Below, one piece after another: positions 1-8,669 of a DNA stretch of 64,000 nucleotides. This DNA is from Hoeflea_A sp040932035. Its GTDB lineage: Bacteria; Pseudomonadota; Alphaproteobacteria; Rhizobiales; Rhizobiaceae. Below the pieces are notes generated by a model. It saw nothing but the letters and a program-made list of their open reading frames with translations. It ran no database searches and was not told the DNA's origin. The stretch's first letter is position 1; each line of letters begins with the position of its first letter. Both the position numbers and the translations under genes were made by a program. The stretch covers positions 558,001 to 622,000 of the forward strand of contig NZ_JBFRBB010000003.1 of assembly GCF_040932035.1 (NCBI RefSeq). The letters are read 5' to 3'.

Positions 1-548
1 GAAAGTACAGTTTCGGCGTCGAGAAGCGAGCAGTCGGTCTTGAAATGAAGCACGCCTTCGGGAGTAAACACTTCGCGCAGTTTGTATCCCCAGTCGGAAA
101 CGACCGCGGCAAGTTCCGCCACACCGGCGGCATCCGTCCGTTCCGAGCGGCCAACCAATATCTCGTGACCGGTCACCAGAATATCGCCGCCGTCGATGAA
201 ACCGGGTCCATCGATTTTGCGGATGTCTTCAAAACAATCGCGCAAAACCGGTTCCATATGGTCCACCTCGCCAGCGCGCGAAGCCGCGCCCGGGCGCATC
301 AGAACCGCCCCTTGCGGAAGGCAAAGCGCCGTGTCCTCGACAAAGACCGCATCAGGAAATTCGTTGAGTGGGGGCAATTCGACCACTTCTGCTCCGGTGC
401 TCTTCAGCGCTGCGACATATGCCGCATGATCCCGCAGCATCTGGTCAAGATCGGGGGTTCCGATATCCCTGGCACGCAGTCCGCTTACGATACTGGCAGC
501 GGGTCGGCGGGTAATCGCACGGGTGAAATTGTAGCTATGATCGGTCAC
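1..548 (-). CDS. ddaH: Dimethylargininase (DDAH), 3' end outside the window
   Basis: Hydrolyses N-omega-methylated arginines to citrulline plus methylamine or dimethylamine. It was read directly from the minus strand starting at a GTG at 548-546, because the frame is open to the window edge. The first about 182 residues are present. They carry the DDAH signature FPDAVFVEDTAL with the substrate-binding acidic residues, then GFIDGGDILVTG and GRSERTD. The stretch GVLHFKTD corresponds to the region of the catalytic histidine; the catalytic cysteine lies beyond the window. A GAGGA ribosome-binding site sits just upstream of the GTG, 15 nt after the stop of the upstream decarboxylase gene, so it is the last visible gene of that operon. 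Other guanidino-group hydrolases share the fold, but the motif set is specific to DDAH. Confidence 0.9.
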   Translation of the reverse strand, partial: MTDHSYNFTRAITRRPAASIVSGLRARDIGTPDLDQMLRDHAAYVAALKSTGAEVVELPPLNEFPDAVFVEDTALCLPQGAVLMRPGAASRAGEVDHMEPVLRDCFEDIRKIDGPGFIDGGDILVTGHEILVGRSERTDAAGVAELAAVVSDWGYKLREVFTPEGVLHFKTDCSLLDAETVL

Positions 549-563
549 GGGGTCCTCGTGCAG

Positions 564-2165
564 TCAGGATGTAAACGGAAAATCGGAAGCGTCGATCTCG
601 ACAATCGAAGGCCGGGTCTCCGACATTGCGTTCCGCAGCGCCTCGGCTATTTCTTTGGCTTCGGTTCCACAGCGGCGGAAGGGGATGCCGCAGGAGGCGG
701 CGACCGCTGAAAAATCGGGCGGCGTCGGATCGCACCCAATGACGGTCACATCGGCGGCCTTCATCCAGGTGGCGATTTCCCGATAACCGTGATTGTTCCA
801 GATGACGAAGGTAATCGGCAGGTTTTCATCGACCGCTACCATCAGCTCCGGCAGCGTGAACTGAGCCCCGCCATCGCCTGTAATGCACAACACAGGAGCC
901 TTCGGCTCTGCGAGTGCAGCGCCGATCGCCGCCGGAATGCCATAGCCAAGCGCGCCATATCCTGTGGCGGCATTGAACCAGCCGCCAGGCCGGTCGTGGT
1001 CGTAATAAAGATTGCCGGCGTAGATGAGCTGCGTGGAATCCCCGACCATGATTGCGCCTGGCACCGCTTCGCGTATCGTATCCAGAAGCTGCACCAGTGT
1101 GCGCATTTCCGGGCCGATTTCATCGAATGCCTTTTGGCGCGTTTCCTCGGCGCGTTGGGTGCCGGTGCCGTCATTCCCGGAATTTGCCGCCAGCAACTCC
1201 AGAAGTGACCGTATTGTCGAGCCGGCATCGGCGCGCAGTGCCAGTGTCGCCCCGTAGCTCTGTAACTGCCATGGGCAAATATCAACGCGGATCAATGACT
1301 TCATCGGTGCGATCGACCCGGTTGCGTTAACGTCGTAATCGGTCTGGCCCAGCTCCGTGCCAAGAGCAAGAACGACATCCGCATCTTCAATCAGCTTTCG
1401 CACGGCCTCCAAGCTCGGGCTGGCCGGTACGCACAGCCGGTGGCGGTGCATCATGCCGCGCGCGTTGGCCGTCAGCACCACGGGCGCGTCAAGGCGCTCG
1501 GCAAGAGCCTGCAGATCGGCGTTCGAGCCGCGTGCGCCTCCACCTGCAAGAATGACCGGGGCCTTTGCGGATTGGAGCAATTCAGCGGCCCTTGCAAGAT
1601 CGTCGTCGCTGGCCTGGGGCGGAGAGGTTTCAGCCGCCGGAGCGATCGGTTGCGCATATTCGAACCTTGCAACGTCGAGCGGAATTTCGATATGCGCCGG
1701 CCCGGGACGCGCTGTGGCAAATTGCGTGAATACCTTGTCGAGCAGGGGTGTAAGGTCATCCTGGTCTTCAACGCGGTCGGAGGTGATTGCAACACTGCTG
1801 GCAACGGCCCGCTGATCCGGCAGTTCGTGAAGGAGACCCAGTCCCTTTCCGAGATTTGGCAGGGCGTTCACGCCCGACAGCACCAGCATCGGAACACTAT
1901 CGGCGCGGGCCTGTGCCATCGGGGTCAGCGTGTTGGTAAGCCCGGGCCCGGTGATGACAAGGGCAACCCCCGGTTTGCCGGATATACGCGCGTAGCCGTC
2001 CGCCATGAAACCGGCGCCCTGTTCGTGGCGGGGCGTGATGTGACGAATGCCGGATGCGGCCAGCCCGCGGTAAAGTTCCACCGTGTGCACGCCGGGAATT
2101 CCGAAGACCACATCGACGTCCCGTGCGACAAGCTGCGCTATCAGCGCTTCACCGATACTGGTCAT
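564..2165 (-). CDS. aruI: ThDP-dependent 2-ketoarginine (5-guanidino-2-oxopentanoate) decarboxylase-like protein
   Basis: A 533-residue protein of the acetolactate synthase/pyruvate decarboxylase family. The ThDP-activating glutamate is E48 in PRHEQGAGFMADGYAR. The central domain follows, and the cofactor motif runs from GDGG (430-433) to WNN (456-458). In the arginine transaminase pathway AruI decarboxylates 2-ketoarginine to 4-guanidinobutyraldehyde. The assignment rests on family resemblance plus the upstream AruH-like transaminase, with which it shares an ATGA overlap (2162-2165). The ddaH gene follows. A biosynthetic acetolactate synthase is unlikely because no regulatory subunit is present. 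Other benzoylformate- or glyoxylate-type decarboxylases remain possible. Confidence 0.78.
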   Translation of the reverse strand: MTSIGEALIAQLVARDVDVVFGIPGVHTVELYRGLAASGIRHITPRHEQGAGFMADGYARISGKPGVALVITGPGLTNTLTPMAQARADSVPMLVLSGVNALPNLGKGLGLLHELPDQRAVASSVAITSDRVEDQDDLTPLLDKVFTQFATARPGPAHIEIPLDVARFEYAQPIAPAAETSPPQASDDDLARAAELLQSAKAPVILAGGGARGSNADLQALAERLDAPVVLTANARGMMHRHRLCVPASPSLEAVRKLIEDADVVLALGTELGQTDYDVNATGSIAPMKSLIRVDICPWQLQSYGATLALRADAGSTIRSLLELLAANSGNDGTGTQRAEETRQKAFDEIGPEMRTLVQLLDTIREAVPGAIMVGDSTQLIYAGNLYYDHDRPGGWFNAATGYGALGYGIPAAIGAALAEPKAPVLCITGDGGAQFTLPELMVAVDENLPITFVIWNNHGYREIATWMKAADVTVIGCDPTPPDFSAVAASCGIPFRRCGTEAKEIAEALRNAMSETRPSIVEIDASDFPFTS

Positions 2166-3349
2166 GCGACGTCTTCCCGAATTGCGTTGGCATGGGCAAT
2201 GATGCGGTCGCAGGCGGTGTTAAAGCCATCGTCCTCTATGGTCAGTGCCACCCGGACCCAGCCCGTCATCGTTGCGCCAAAGGATGTTCCCGGCATGACC
2301 GCAACTCCAGCCCGGTTCAAAAGGTCCAGTGCGTAGTCCCGGCCATTCATCCCCGTGGCGGCGACATTGACCATGGCAAACATGCCGGCCTGCGGCTGGT
2401 GCACCGCGAGGCGGCTTTCATCCGCGAGCCGCCGCGTCAGCAACGCTGCCCTGGCCGAAAACCGGTCCCGCATGCCCGACGCAACGGACGAGCCCTCGCG
2501 AACGGCCTTTTCGGTCATATCGGCAATAAAAGGCTGATTGCCGAACAGCATGGATTCGGATAGTGGCAGCAGGTTGCGGGTGAACTCCCCGGGGCCGATG
2601 CACCAGCCGCTGCGAAAGCCCGGTGCAGCGTGGGATTTGGAGATGGAAGAGGCGACGATCACTCGCTCTGCAAGGCCCGAATGCGAAAGGGGCGACCGGA
2701 AGCTGGATCCATCGAATACAAGGTCTGCATAGACCTCATCCGAGACGATCCAAAGATCGTGCAATTGGGCCAGCTGCCCGATCGCCTCCAGATCCTCTGT
2801 TGTCAGGACGGCGCCGGTCGGGTTGTGCGGCGTCGTAATCAGGATCGCCCGTGTCCGTGATGTGATCCTTTCCGCAATGTCGGCAGCGGCGATGCGAAAT
2901 CCGTTTTCAGGCCGCAAGGGAACCGGCACCATCGTGGCGCCGCAGGCGCGGATAACGCCTTCATAGGTTGCGTACATCGGATCGCCGACAAGAACCTCGT
3001 CGCCGGCTTCTGCAACGCCCAGCAAAACGGCAAAAAGCGCCGTTTGCGTTCCCGGAAAACACAGAACCTGATCGGCAGCAATCTCGCGTCCTGTCCTTTG
3101 CGTGTAGTGCTCAGCCAGAGCCCTACGCAAGCCGGCTTCGCCACGCCCGCTGGAATAGGCCGTTCGCCCCTGCCGCATCGCGTCAGATGCGGCTTCCACC
3201 AGCTCCGGCGGGGTGGGGACGTCGGGCTCGCCGATGGTCAATTCAATGATATCCCTGCATTGCGCGGCAAGTTCCCTGGCGCGCAAATGCAGATCCCATT
3301 TGGCGCCGCCAAGGCCTGCCAGCCGCCGCGTTATCGCAGTGCGCTTCAT
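2162..3349 (-). CDS. aruH: PLP-dependent class I/II aminotransferase, arginine:pyruvate transaminase-like (AruH)
   Basis: A fold-type I aminotransferase of 395 residues, full length for the family. Visible active-site residues are N176 in PHNPTG, D204 and Y207 in SDEVYADL, the Schiff-base lysine K238 in SSISKSH, and the downstream GFRSGW with the phosphate-binding arginine. It is placed between its putative TetR regulator (ATGA overlap at 3346-3349) and the ketoarginine decarboxylase (ATGA overlap at 2162-2165). This couples transamination of arginine, or a methylated arginine, to decarboxylation of the resulting 2-oxo acid. Substrate is inferred from context; aspartate- or aromatic-type transaminases have similar sequences. 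Confidence 0.7.
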   Translation of the reverse strand: MKRTAITRRLAGLGGAKWDLHLRARELAAQCRDIIELTIGEPDVPTPPELVEAASDAMRQGRTAYSSGRGEAGLRRALAEHYTQRTGREIAADQVLCFPGTQTALFAVLLGVAEAGDEVLVGDPMYATYEGVIRACGATMVPVPLRPENGFRIAAADIAERITSRTRAILITTPHNPTGAVLTTEDLEAIGQLAQLHDLWIVSDEVYADLVFDGSSFRSPLSHSGLAERVIVASSISKSHAAPGFRSGWCIGPGEFTRNLLPLSESMLFGNQPFIADMTEKAVREGSSVASGMRDRFSARAALLTRRLADESRLAVHQPQAGMFAMVNVAATGMNGRDYALDLLNRAGVAVMPGTSFGATMTGWVRVALTIEDDGFNTACDRIIAHANAIREDVA

Positions 3350-3993
3350 GATGTGCCCACCTCGTCTTTAAGTTCTATTCCGATGATCGCGCTCACCGAA
3401 GCAAGGCCGATCTGCGCAGGTTCGTCCGGTTCAAATGTGTCCGGCAGCGCCCCGCCTTCCAGCCATAATCCATCGATCACAGCGTTGCAGGCGATGGCAA
3501 GCCGGCGCAGTTCCCTTTCATCGGTCTTCTTTCCCGTTTCCATCAGCGCGTCCTTGATCAACGCTTCGAGCTGGTCGCGAAAGTCGCGATAGGTTCGCTC
3601 GTGTGTCGTCCTCATTCTTTCGTCGTGGCGCACCCTGTTGAGGAAACTCGCCCAAAGCGACACGGCATTTGGATCAACGATGGGTGGCCGAAGCCCGGCC
3701 GCCACATAGGCCGCCAGACGCGCAACGGGTGATTGTCCGGCAGATTGCACCGAGGCAAGGGTGGCATCGGTCAGCTCGCCCATGTGCTGTTCGTAGGCAG
3801 CCGACACCAGTTCCTCCTTTGTCGAAAAATAGTGCCGGATAAGGCCCTGGGTCACGTTCGCGGCTTTGGCGATTTCGCGTACGGTCGCGGCCTGCACCCC
3901 TTTTTCGGCGATCAGGGCCAGCGTGGCGCGGATCAGGGCGTCTCTTCTTTGCGACGCCGGTTCCCGGCTGAATTTGCGGCGATGATCGGCCAA
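3346..3993 (-). CDS. TetR/AcrR family transcriptional regulator, BetI-like
   Basis: A 215-residue regulator. The N-terminal helix-turn-helix lies at roughly residues 15-62, including TVREIAKAANVTQGLIRHYF, and the C-terminal ligand domain resembles that of BetI. The reading frame opens at a TTG (3993-3991) with CGGAG about 8 nt upstream; no in-frame ATG gives a full HTH. Its stop overlaps the aminotransferase start, so the regulator is the first gene of the operon it probably controls. A palindrome 14 bp upstream of the start is the likely operator, implying autorepression. The inducer is unknown; a guanidino compound would fit the neighbours. Confidence 0.85.
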   Translation of the reverse strand: MADHRRKFSREPASQRRDALIRATLALIAEKGVQAATVREIAKAANVTQGLIRHYFSTKEELVSAAYEQHMGELTDATLASVQSAGQSPVARLAAYVAAGLRPPIVDPNAVSLWASFLNRVRHDERMRTTHERTYRDFRDQLEALIKDALMETGKKTDERELRRLAIACNAVIDGLWLEGGALPDTFEPDEPAQIGLASVSAIIGIELKDEVGTS

Positions 3994-4006
3994 TTATTGC
4001 TCCGTC

Positions 4007-4032
4007 ACTAATTATACGTTTGCATAATTAGT
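4007..4032. promoter_or_regulatory. Inverted repeat, probable operator of the TetR regulator
   Basis: A perfect 9-bp inverted repeat: ACTAATTAT at 4007-4015 and ATAATTAGT at 4024-4032, separated by 8 bp. It lies 14 bp upstream of the TetR start codon, in an AT-rich stretch expected to contain the promoter. TetR-family repressors typically bind such palindromes next to their own gene. Binding is inferred. Confidence 0.6.
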
Positions 4033-4151
4033 GGGAATTTGTGTATTTGCAATATGAAATTTCAGGGCTGCCGGAAACTGCACCTGAATAAATGCCACCA
4101 TGCCCAACAGACAGATGCCGACAGCAAAATCGCAAGCCAGCGATTTTGATT

Positions 4152-4958
4152 TCAATGGGGTTCGAGATCGAATTGCAGCTCAGCACCGCGCACTTGCGGT
4201 TCGCCGAGCAACTGCAGGACATGCGGATCGATCTTGCGTGCTGCAGGGTCGAACAGGCCAACCGAATTCATGGCCGATCTGATGTCGATATTGCTGCCGA
4301 GATAGCGCCAGACCACGCGGGACATGTAAGGGTTCCGTTGACGGCTGGAAAGGCCGAACGTGACGCCGCGCAGGTAGGTGAGCTGGCCACGTCCCGCCGG
4401 ATAGAGAACCGTTTCGACAATCGCGTCCTTGGCAAGGCTTTGATATTCTGTAACAAACAGCCGGTTGCCGAGTAGCGCGACCTGGCCGTCATATTTGGAC
4501 AGGAACAGCGCGTTGCTGCCGGGATCCCAGGATCGTTCGATGGTGCGTGTGCAGATCTGACCATCCCTGTTGAACAGGTGCGTAAGGGCGCAAAGCACCA
4601 GCCCCTTCCAGCTGAAGGAATAGAAATGCGTCAGGTAGTAGCCGAGATATTTGTTCAGACTTCGTGAATGGCCGTCGAAGGCAGCGCGGAACCGGGGGCC
4701 TGCGTGGACGGGCCGGTCGATATTCAGCCGCCTGCTTTCAATAATCTCGCTATTGGCGAACTCATCATGCGGCAGAAACAGATCCGACGGACGGACCTGA
4801 AAATGATGGCAGATCTTGTTGAGGTTCCGCGTCGACGGCTTGGAGATGCCACTGAGATATTTGCTGAACTGCTGACGGTTGATGCCCATCGACCGGCACG
4901 CATCGGAAACCGAGTGTTCGAAGTCGCACAGCAAACGCAGATTTTCACTCAGATCCAA
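4152..4958 (-). CDS. XRE-type helix-turn-helix regulator with a long C-terminal domain
   Basis: A 268-residue protein with a Cro/C1-type helix-turn-helix in about residues 10-62 (ACRSMGINRQQFSKYLSG; KPSTRNLNKICHHFQV). The roughly 200-residue C-terminal region is one I do not recognise, and no cupin motif is evident. The start is a TTG at 4958-4956, since no in-frame ATG precedes the HTH. It is transcribed away from the peptide-type ABC operon across a 201-bp divergent gap, so it is the natural candidate regulator of that operon. It is not in the same unit as the TetR gene: a 158-bp gap with the TetR operator lies between them. Confidence 0.75.
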   Translation of the reverse strand: MDLSENLRLLCDFEHSVSDACRSMGINRQQFSKYLSGISKPSTRNLNKICHHFQVRPSDLFLPHDEFANSEIIESRRLNIDRPVHAGPRFRAAFDGHSRSLNKYLGYYLTHFYSFSWKGLVLCALTHLFNRDGQICTRTIERSWDPGSNALFLSKYDGQVALLGNRLFVTEYQSLAKDAIVETVLYPAGRGQLTYLRGVTFGLSSRQRNPYMSRVVWRYLGSNIDIRSAMNSVGLFDPAARKIDPHVLQLLGEPQVRGAELQFDLEPH

Positions 4959-5007
4959 TGGCCGGCATCCCGTCTCTTGAAAATAAATATCAGAGCTACC
5001 TGAAAAC

Positions 5008-5034
5008 TAAGCGTATGTTTAGCGACTTTAAGCG
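5008..5034. promoter_or_regulatory. Helically phased TWAGCG direct repeats in the divergent XRE/ABC promoter region
   Basis: TAAGCG at 5008-5013, TTAGCG at 5019-5024 and TAAGCG at 5029-5034 begin 11 and 10 bp apart, about one helical turn. They lie between the XRE gene and the ABC operon. XRE dimers often read several short half-sites on one DNA face, so this is a candidate operator; the link is inferred from position only. Confidence 0.4.
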
Positions 5035-5159
5035 AATTTCGCAAAAAACAGCTAAAAGTAGCGCTCAATCGCGAAATTGCGCTTCGCGCCAGGAGCCGCC
5101 AACCTCCGACGGGAATGGATGCATAACACCAGCCATCCAATCTGGCGGAGGAGACGCAA

Positions 5160-6728
5160 ATGAAAAAAGCCAACATTCAATGGACCAAAATGCCGATTGA
5201 CCGTAGGTCGTTCCTTCAGGGTGCAACGGCCACCGGGCTCGCGGCCGCGACCGGTGTCGGTTTTTCCGGCAACGCCTGGGCAGACGGGACAACGCTGAAA
5301 TCGCGCACCTATGCGGATATGCGTTCGCTTGATCCGGCGTTCTCGCAGGGCGTTGTGGACGAGGAAATCCAGGCCCCGATCTATAACAAGCTGATCCAGT
5401 ACAAGCCCGGGCGCGAATGGGCGTGGCAGCTGGATGCAGCCGAGAGCATCGAGCAGGTCGACCCGACGCACATCAATTTTGTGCTGAAGGACAATATCGG
5501 CTTTACAAACGGTTTCGGCGCGATGACAGCCGAGGACGTCAAATATTCTTTCGAGCGCATCATCGACGACAAGCTCGAATCGACCAACAAGCCGGATTGG
5601 GGACCGCTCTCCCACGTGGAGGTAACCGGCGAACGCAGCGGAACGATTGTGTTGAAAAATCCGTTTCAGCCGCTCTGGAGCATCACGCTACCCTATATCA
5701 CCGGCAATATCGTTTCCAAGAAGGCATTCGAATCCGTCGGCGGGAAGATCGATACAAAACCGGTCGCGACGTCCGGGCCCTATATGCACAAATCCTGGGA
5801 ATCGAAGCAGAAGACGACGCTCGTCAGGAATCCTGACTGGAAGGGCGATCCGGCCGCTTTCGATGAAATCCAGATCTTTCACATAGACGATGAAAAAGCT
5901 GCAGAGATTGCTTTTGAGGCCGGCGAAATCGATTTCACGCGCGTCAGTCTCGACTCACTCGAACGGCTGAAATCCGATCCGCCTGCAAACAGCACCGTTG
6001 CCGAGTTTCCCTCGCTTTTCTACGTCTGGGTGGGGATGAACCTCGACAATCCGAAGCTTGAAAACATAAAGCTCCGTCAGGCCATCCAGCACGCAATCGA
6101 CGTACCATCGATCATGCAGGCGTCCTATTTCGGCGGTGCAGAGCCCTCGACCGGTATCATCGCACCGGGACTTGCCGGACATCGCGAAAAGCCGATGACG
6201 GGTGTCGCGGCCGATATGGAAATGGCCAAGAAGCTGCTCGACGAATCGGGCGAAAGCAATGTGTCGCTGGCCATCGATGTTCTCAACAAGTCGGCCAATG
6301 TGACGACGGCGCAGATCATCCAGGCGAACCTTGCCGCAATCGGCATTGCGCTGGAAGTGCGCATGCATGAGGGCGCCACATTCTGGAACCTTGGTGAAAA
6401 CAAGGATCTTGAGCTGGTTCTCAACCGCTTCTCCATGACCCCCGATCCCTACTACGCGACGTCCTGGTTCATCTGCGAACAGGCCGGCGTGTGGAACTGG
6501 GAACGTCATTGCAGCGACGAGTTCGACAAGATCCATGCTGCTGCGCAGGCCGAGGGCGATCCTGACAAGCGCGCTGCCATGTATGCGCGGGCGCAGGATA
6601 TTATGGAAGAGAGCGGGGCTTACAAGTTCATCACTCACGAAGCGACACCGGATATCTACCGCAATACCATCGTTCCGGCGTTGCGTCCCGACGGATTGCC
6701 GCTTTACCGCTATTTCCAGAAGGCGTGA
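5160..6728 (+). CDS. ABC transporter periplasmic substrate-binding protein, family 5 (DppA/OppA type)
   Basis: A 522-residue solute-binding protein that captures peptides, opines or similar amino-acid-derived substrates for the importer encoded downstream. The N-terminus carries a Tat signal, DRRSFLQGATATGLAAATG, with cleavage expected after GNAWA, so it is exported folded. The mature part has family-5 features such as MTAEDVKYSFERI and a C-terminal region ending in LYRYFQKA. The ATG at 5160 has a strong GGAGGAG site; an internal ATG at 5190 just before the Tat motif is the alternative. It is first gene of a six-gene operon. The substrate cannot be read from sequence; the terminal amidohydrolase suggests an amide-containing molecule. 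Confidence 0.9.
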   Translation: MKKANIQWTKMPIDRRSFLQGATATGLAAATGVGFSGNAWADGTTLKSRTYADMRSLDPAFSQGVVDEEIQAPIYNKLIQYKPGREWAWQLDAAESIEQVDPTHINFVLKDNIGFTNGFGAMTAEDVKYSFERIIDDKLESTNKPDWGPLSHVEVTGERSGTIVLKNPFQPLWSITLPYITGNIVSKKAFESVGGKIDTKPVATSGPYMHKSWESKQKTTLVRNPDWKGDPAAFDEIQIFHIDDEKAAEIAFEAGEIDFTRVSLDSLERLKSDPPANSTVAEFPSLFYVWVGMNLDNPKLENIKLRQAIQHAIDVPSIMQASYFGGAEPSTGIIAPGLAGHREKPMTGVAADMEMAKKLLDESGESNVSLAIDVLNKSANVTTAQIIQANLAAIGIALEVRMHEGATFWNLGENKDLELVLNRFSMTPDPYYATSWFICEQAGVWNWERHCSDEFDKIHAAAQAEGDPDKRAAMYARAQDIMEESGAYKFITHEATPDIYRNTIVPALRPDGLPLYRYFQKA

Positions 6729-6738
6729 CATGAGCCAG

Positions 6739-6763
6739 CGGGAGGCGGGGCGGCTGCCTCCCG
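6739..6763 (+). promoter_or_regulatory. Intra-operon hairpin after the substrate-binding protein gene
   Basis: CGGGAGGC (6739-6746) and GCCTCCCG (6756-6763) form an 8-bp GC stem with a 9-nt loop, 11 nt after the binding-protein stop and with no T-run. Such hairpins commonly stabilise the upstream mRNA or attenuate, so that more binding protein than permease is made. The role is inferred. Confidence 0.55.
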
Positions 6764-6823
6764 TCACTCTGGAACAGCGGTGAAATGCAAACCGGACCGA
6801 CGTCTTCGGGGAGGTGAGGATAA

Positions 6824-7768
6824 ATGCTGACCTACATAATCAAACGACTGGGTCTGTCCCTGGTCATAACGATCCTTGCGGTATCGCTGCTGTTTGCGAT
6901 CATACACATGATACCCGGCGATCCGGTCAGCACGATGCTTGGACCGAAGGCCTCTCCCGAATTGCGCGCGGCGCTTGAAGAAAGAATGGGTCTGGACAAA
7001 CCCCTCCCGGTTCAGATCGGACTGTTTTTTATCAACATGCTGCGCGGCGACCTGGGCACGGACGTTTTCTCAAACCGTTCGGTAACGGAAATCGTCCTTG
7101 GCCAGGTCCCCTATACGCTGTCGCTCATTGCCGCCGCCATATGCTGGTCGGCGGTGCTCGGCATATTTCTCGGTTGCTATTCGGCGGTTCGCCGCAACTC
7201 GCTTATCGACCGTATGACAGGCGTGTTGTCGGTCAGTGTCATTGCCGTTCCGGCCTTTGTTGTTTCGCTCTATTCGCTGTTGTTTTTTGCCGTTCAGTTG
7301 CGCTGGTTTCCGGCTATCGGCGCGGGCGAGCCGGGCAACCTGCCGGACCAGCTGTGGCATCTGGTGCTGCCGGCCTTCGCGATCGGCCTTTCCTGGGTCG
7401 GCTATATTGCACGGCTGGTGCGCGCATCGATGCTGGAAATTCTGGGTGAAAACCACATCCGCACGGCACGCGCGTTCGGACTGCCGGAAAACTGGATTAC
7501 GTTCCGATACGCCCTACGCCTCGCCATATTGCCCACCGTGACGGTGCTTGGCGTCGGCATGGGCTTCCTGCTTTCAGCAGCCGTTTTTACCGAAATCGTC
7601 TTTTCGCGTCCCGGGCTCGGCAAGCTGGTGATCGATTCCATCACAACGCGAAACTATCCGGTGGTGATGGGTTCGGTGCTCTTCAGCACCCTTATATTCG
7701 TCGCCTCCACGACCATTTCAGACATCATCAATGCGCTGGCCGATCCGCGCATCCGGTCTTCATCGTAG
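6824..7768 (+). CDS. ABC transporter permease, DppB family
   Basis: A 314-residue inner-membrane permease with about six transmembrane segments. It begins with MLTYIIKRLGLSLVITILAV, the typical start of DppB/OppB proteins. The family region IHMIPGDPVSTMLG is followed by the periplasmic loop, and the cytoplasmic ATPase-contact loop contains HIRTARAFGLPENWITFRYA. It forms the translocation pore with the next gene product. It sits 95 nt after the binding-protein gene, downstream of a hairpin. Confidence 0.93.
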   Translation: MLTYIIKRLGLSLVITILAVSLLFAIIHMIPGDPVSTMLGPKASPELRAALEERMGLDKPLPVQIGLFFINMLRGDLGTDVFSNRSVTEIVLGQVPYTLSLIAAAICWSAVLGIFLGCYSAVRRNSLIDRMTGVLSVSVIAVPAFVVSLYSLLFFAVQLRWFPAIGAGEPGNLPDQLWHLVLPAFAIGLSWVGYIARLVRASMLEILGENHIRTARAFGLPENWITFRYALRLAILPTVTVLGVGMGFLLSAAVFTEIVFSRPGLGKLVIDSITTRNYPVVMGSVLFSTLIFVASTTISDIINALADPRIRSSS

Positions 7769-7772
7769 GAGA

Positions 7773-8669
7773 ATGAACGTGGATCAGGCTGTAAAAACAA
7801 ACCCCGTCAAATCCCGCGGCGAAATGGGTGAGATGTTCTATCATCTCATACGTGACCCTCTGGGCCTCACCGGACTGGTGATTGTTGTTCTCATCGTTTT
7901 CAGCGCGGCCTTTGCCGGGCAAATCGTGCCCTATGATCCGATCGCCCTGAACATTCCCGACCGGCTGCAGGGGCCGAGCCTTTCGCATCTTCTTGGTACC
8001 GACCAACTGGGGCGTGATACTTTCTCGCGCATGGTGATGGGCGGACGCGTCGCCCTGCAGGTGGCGTTGCCGACAATCATCGGCGCGGTGAGCATCGGCA
8101 CGCTGCTGGGAATGATTGCCGGCTACGGCCCGCGCTGGCTGGACAACCTCATTTTGCTCTTTTTCGATACGATCCGGTCGTTTCCGACGGTCATGTTCGC
8201 GCTGGCGGTCGTCGCGCTGATCGGCCCGAGCCTCAACACCGTTGTCTTTGTCATCATGGCGACGTCGATACCGACCTATGGCCGTGTCGTGCGCACAATG
8301 ACCCAGTCGTTGAAATCCAGCGAATTCATCGACGCCGAAAAATCGCTTGGCGCAACAACCAAGCGCATTCTGGGCGTTCACATCCTGCCCAATGTTCTGG
8401 GGCCGATTGCTGTTCTTGCGGCGATGGACATTCCGACGATCGTCGGCCTCGAGGCGGGACTGAGCTTTCTCGGCATGGGCGTTCGGCCGCCGACACCGTC
8501 CTGGGGCTCGCTGCTCAACGACGGATACGCGCTGATCCGCAATACGCCCTGGCCGATCATTGCCGGCGGTCTGCCGCTCATCCTAACGACGCTCGGATTT
8601 ACCTTTCTCGGAGAAGCGCTACGTGACGTCGTCGATCCGAAACTGCGTGGCCGCGGAGGAGCACGGTAA
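7773..8669 (+). CDS. ABC transporter permease, DppC family
   Basis: A 298-residue permease partner of the upstream DppB-like protein. The ATG at 7773 was chosen over an upstream in-frame ATG at 7731 because it follows GTAGGAGA directly, comes 4 nt after the dppB-type stop, and gives the usual N-terminus with OppC-type LIRDPLGLTGLVI. Further family features are GTDQLGRDTFSRMVMG-type sequence near residue 70, the EAA-like loop ending in ILPNVLGP, and a C-terminal helix before DVVDPKLRGRGGAR. It overlaps the next gene by one base (TAATG). Confidence 0.93.
   Translation: MNVDQAVKTNPVKSRGEMGEMFYHLIRDPLGLTGLVIVVLIVFSAAFAGQIVPYDPIALNIPDRLQGPSLSHLLGTDQLGRDTFSRMVMGGRVALQVALPTIIGAVSIGTLLGMIAGYGPRWLDNLILLFFDTIRSFPTVMFALAVVALIGPSLNTVVFVIMATSIPTYGRVVRTMTQSLKSSEFIDAEKSLGATTKRILGVHILPNVLGPIAVLAAMDIPTIVGLEAGLSFLGMGVRPPTPSWGSLLNDGYALIRNTPWPIIAGGLPLILTTLGFTFLGEALRDVVDPKLRGRGGAR

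Noticed and set aside
45..710. Plus-strand 221-residue frame over the dimethylargininase and decarboxylase genes
   Set aside because: It is the shadow of two well-supported minus-strand genes, has no family features, and crosses their boundary.
564..2165. Acetolactate synthase large subunit (IlvB)
   Set aside because: No small regulatory subunit or branched-chain biosynthesis genes are adjacent, and the operon partners fit a ketoarginine decarboxylase.
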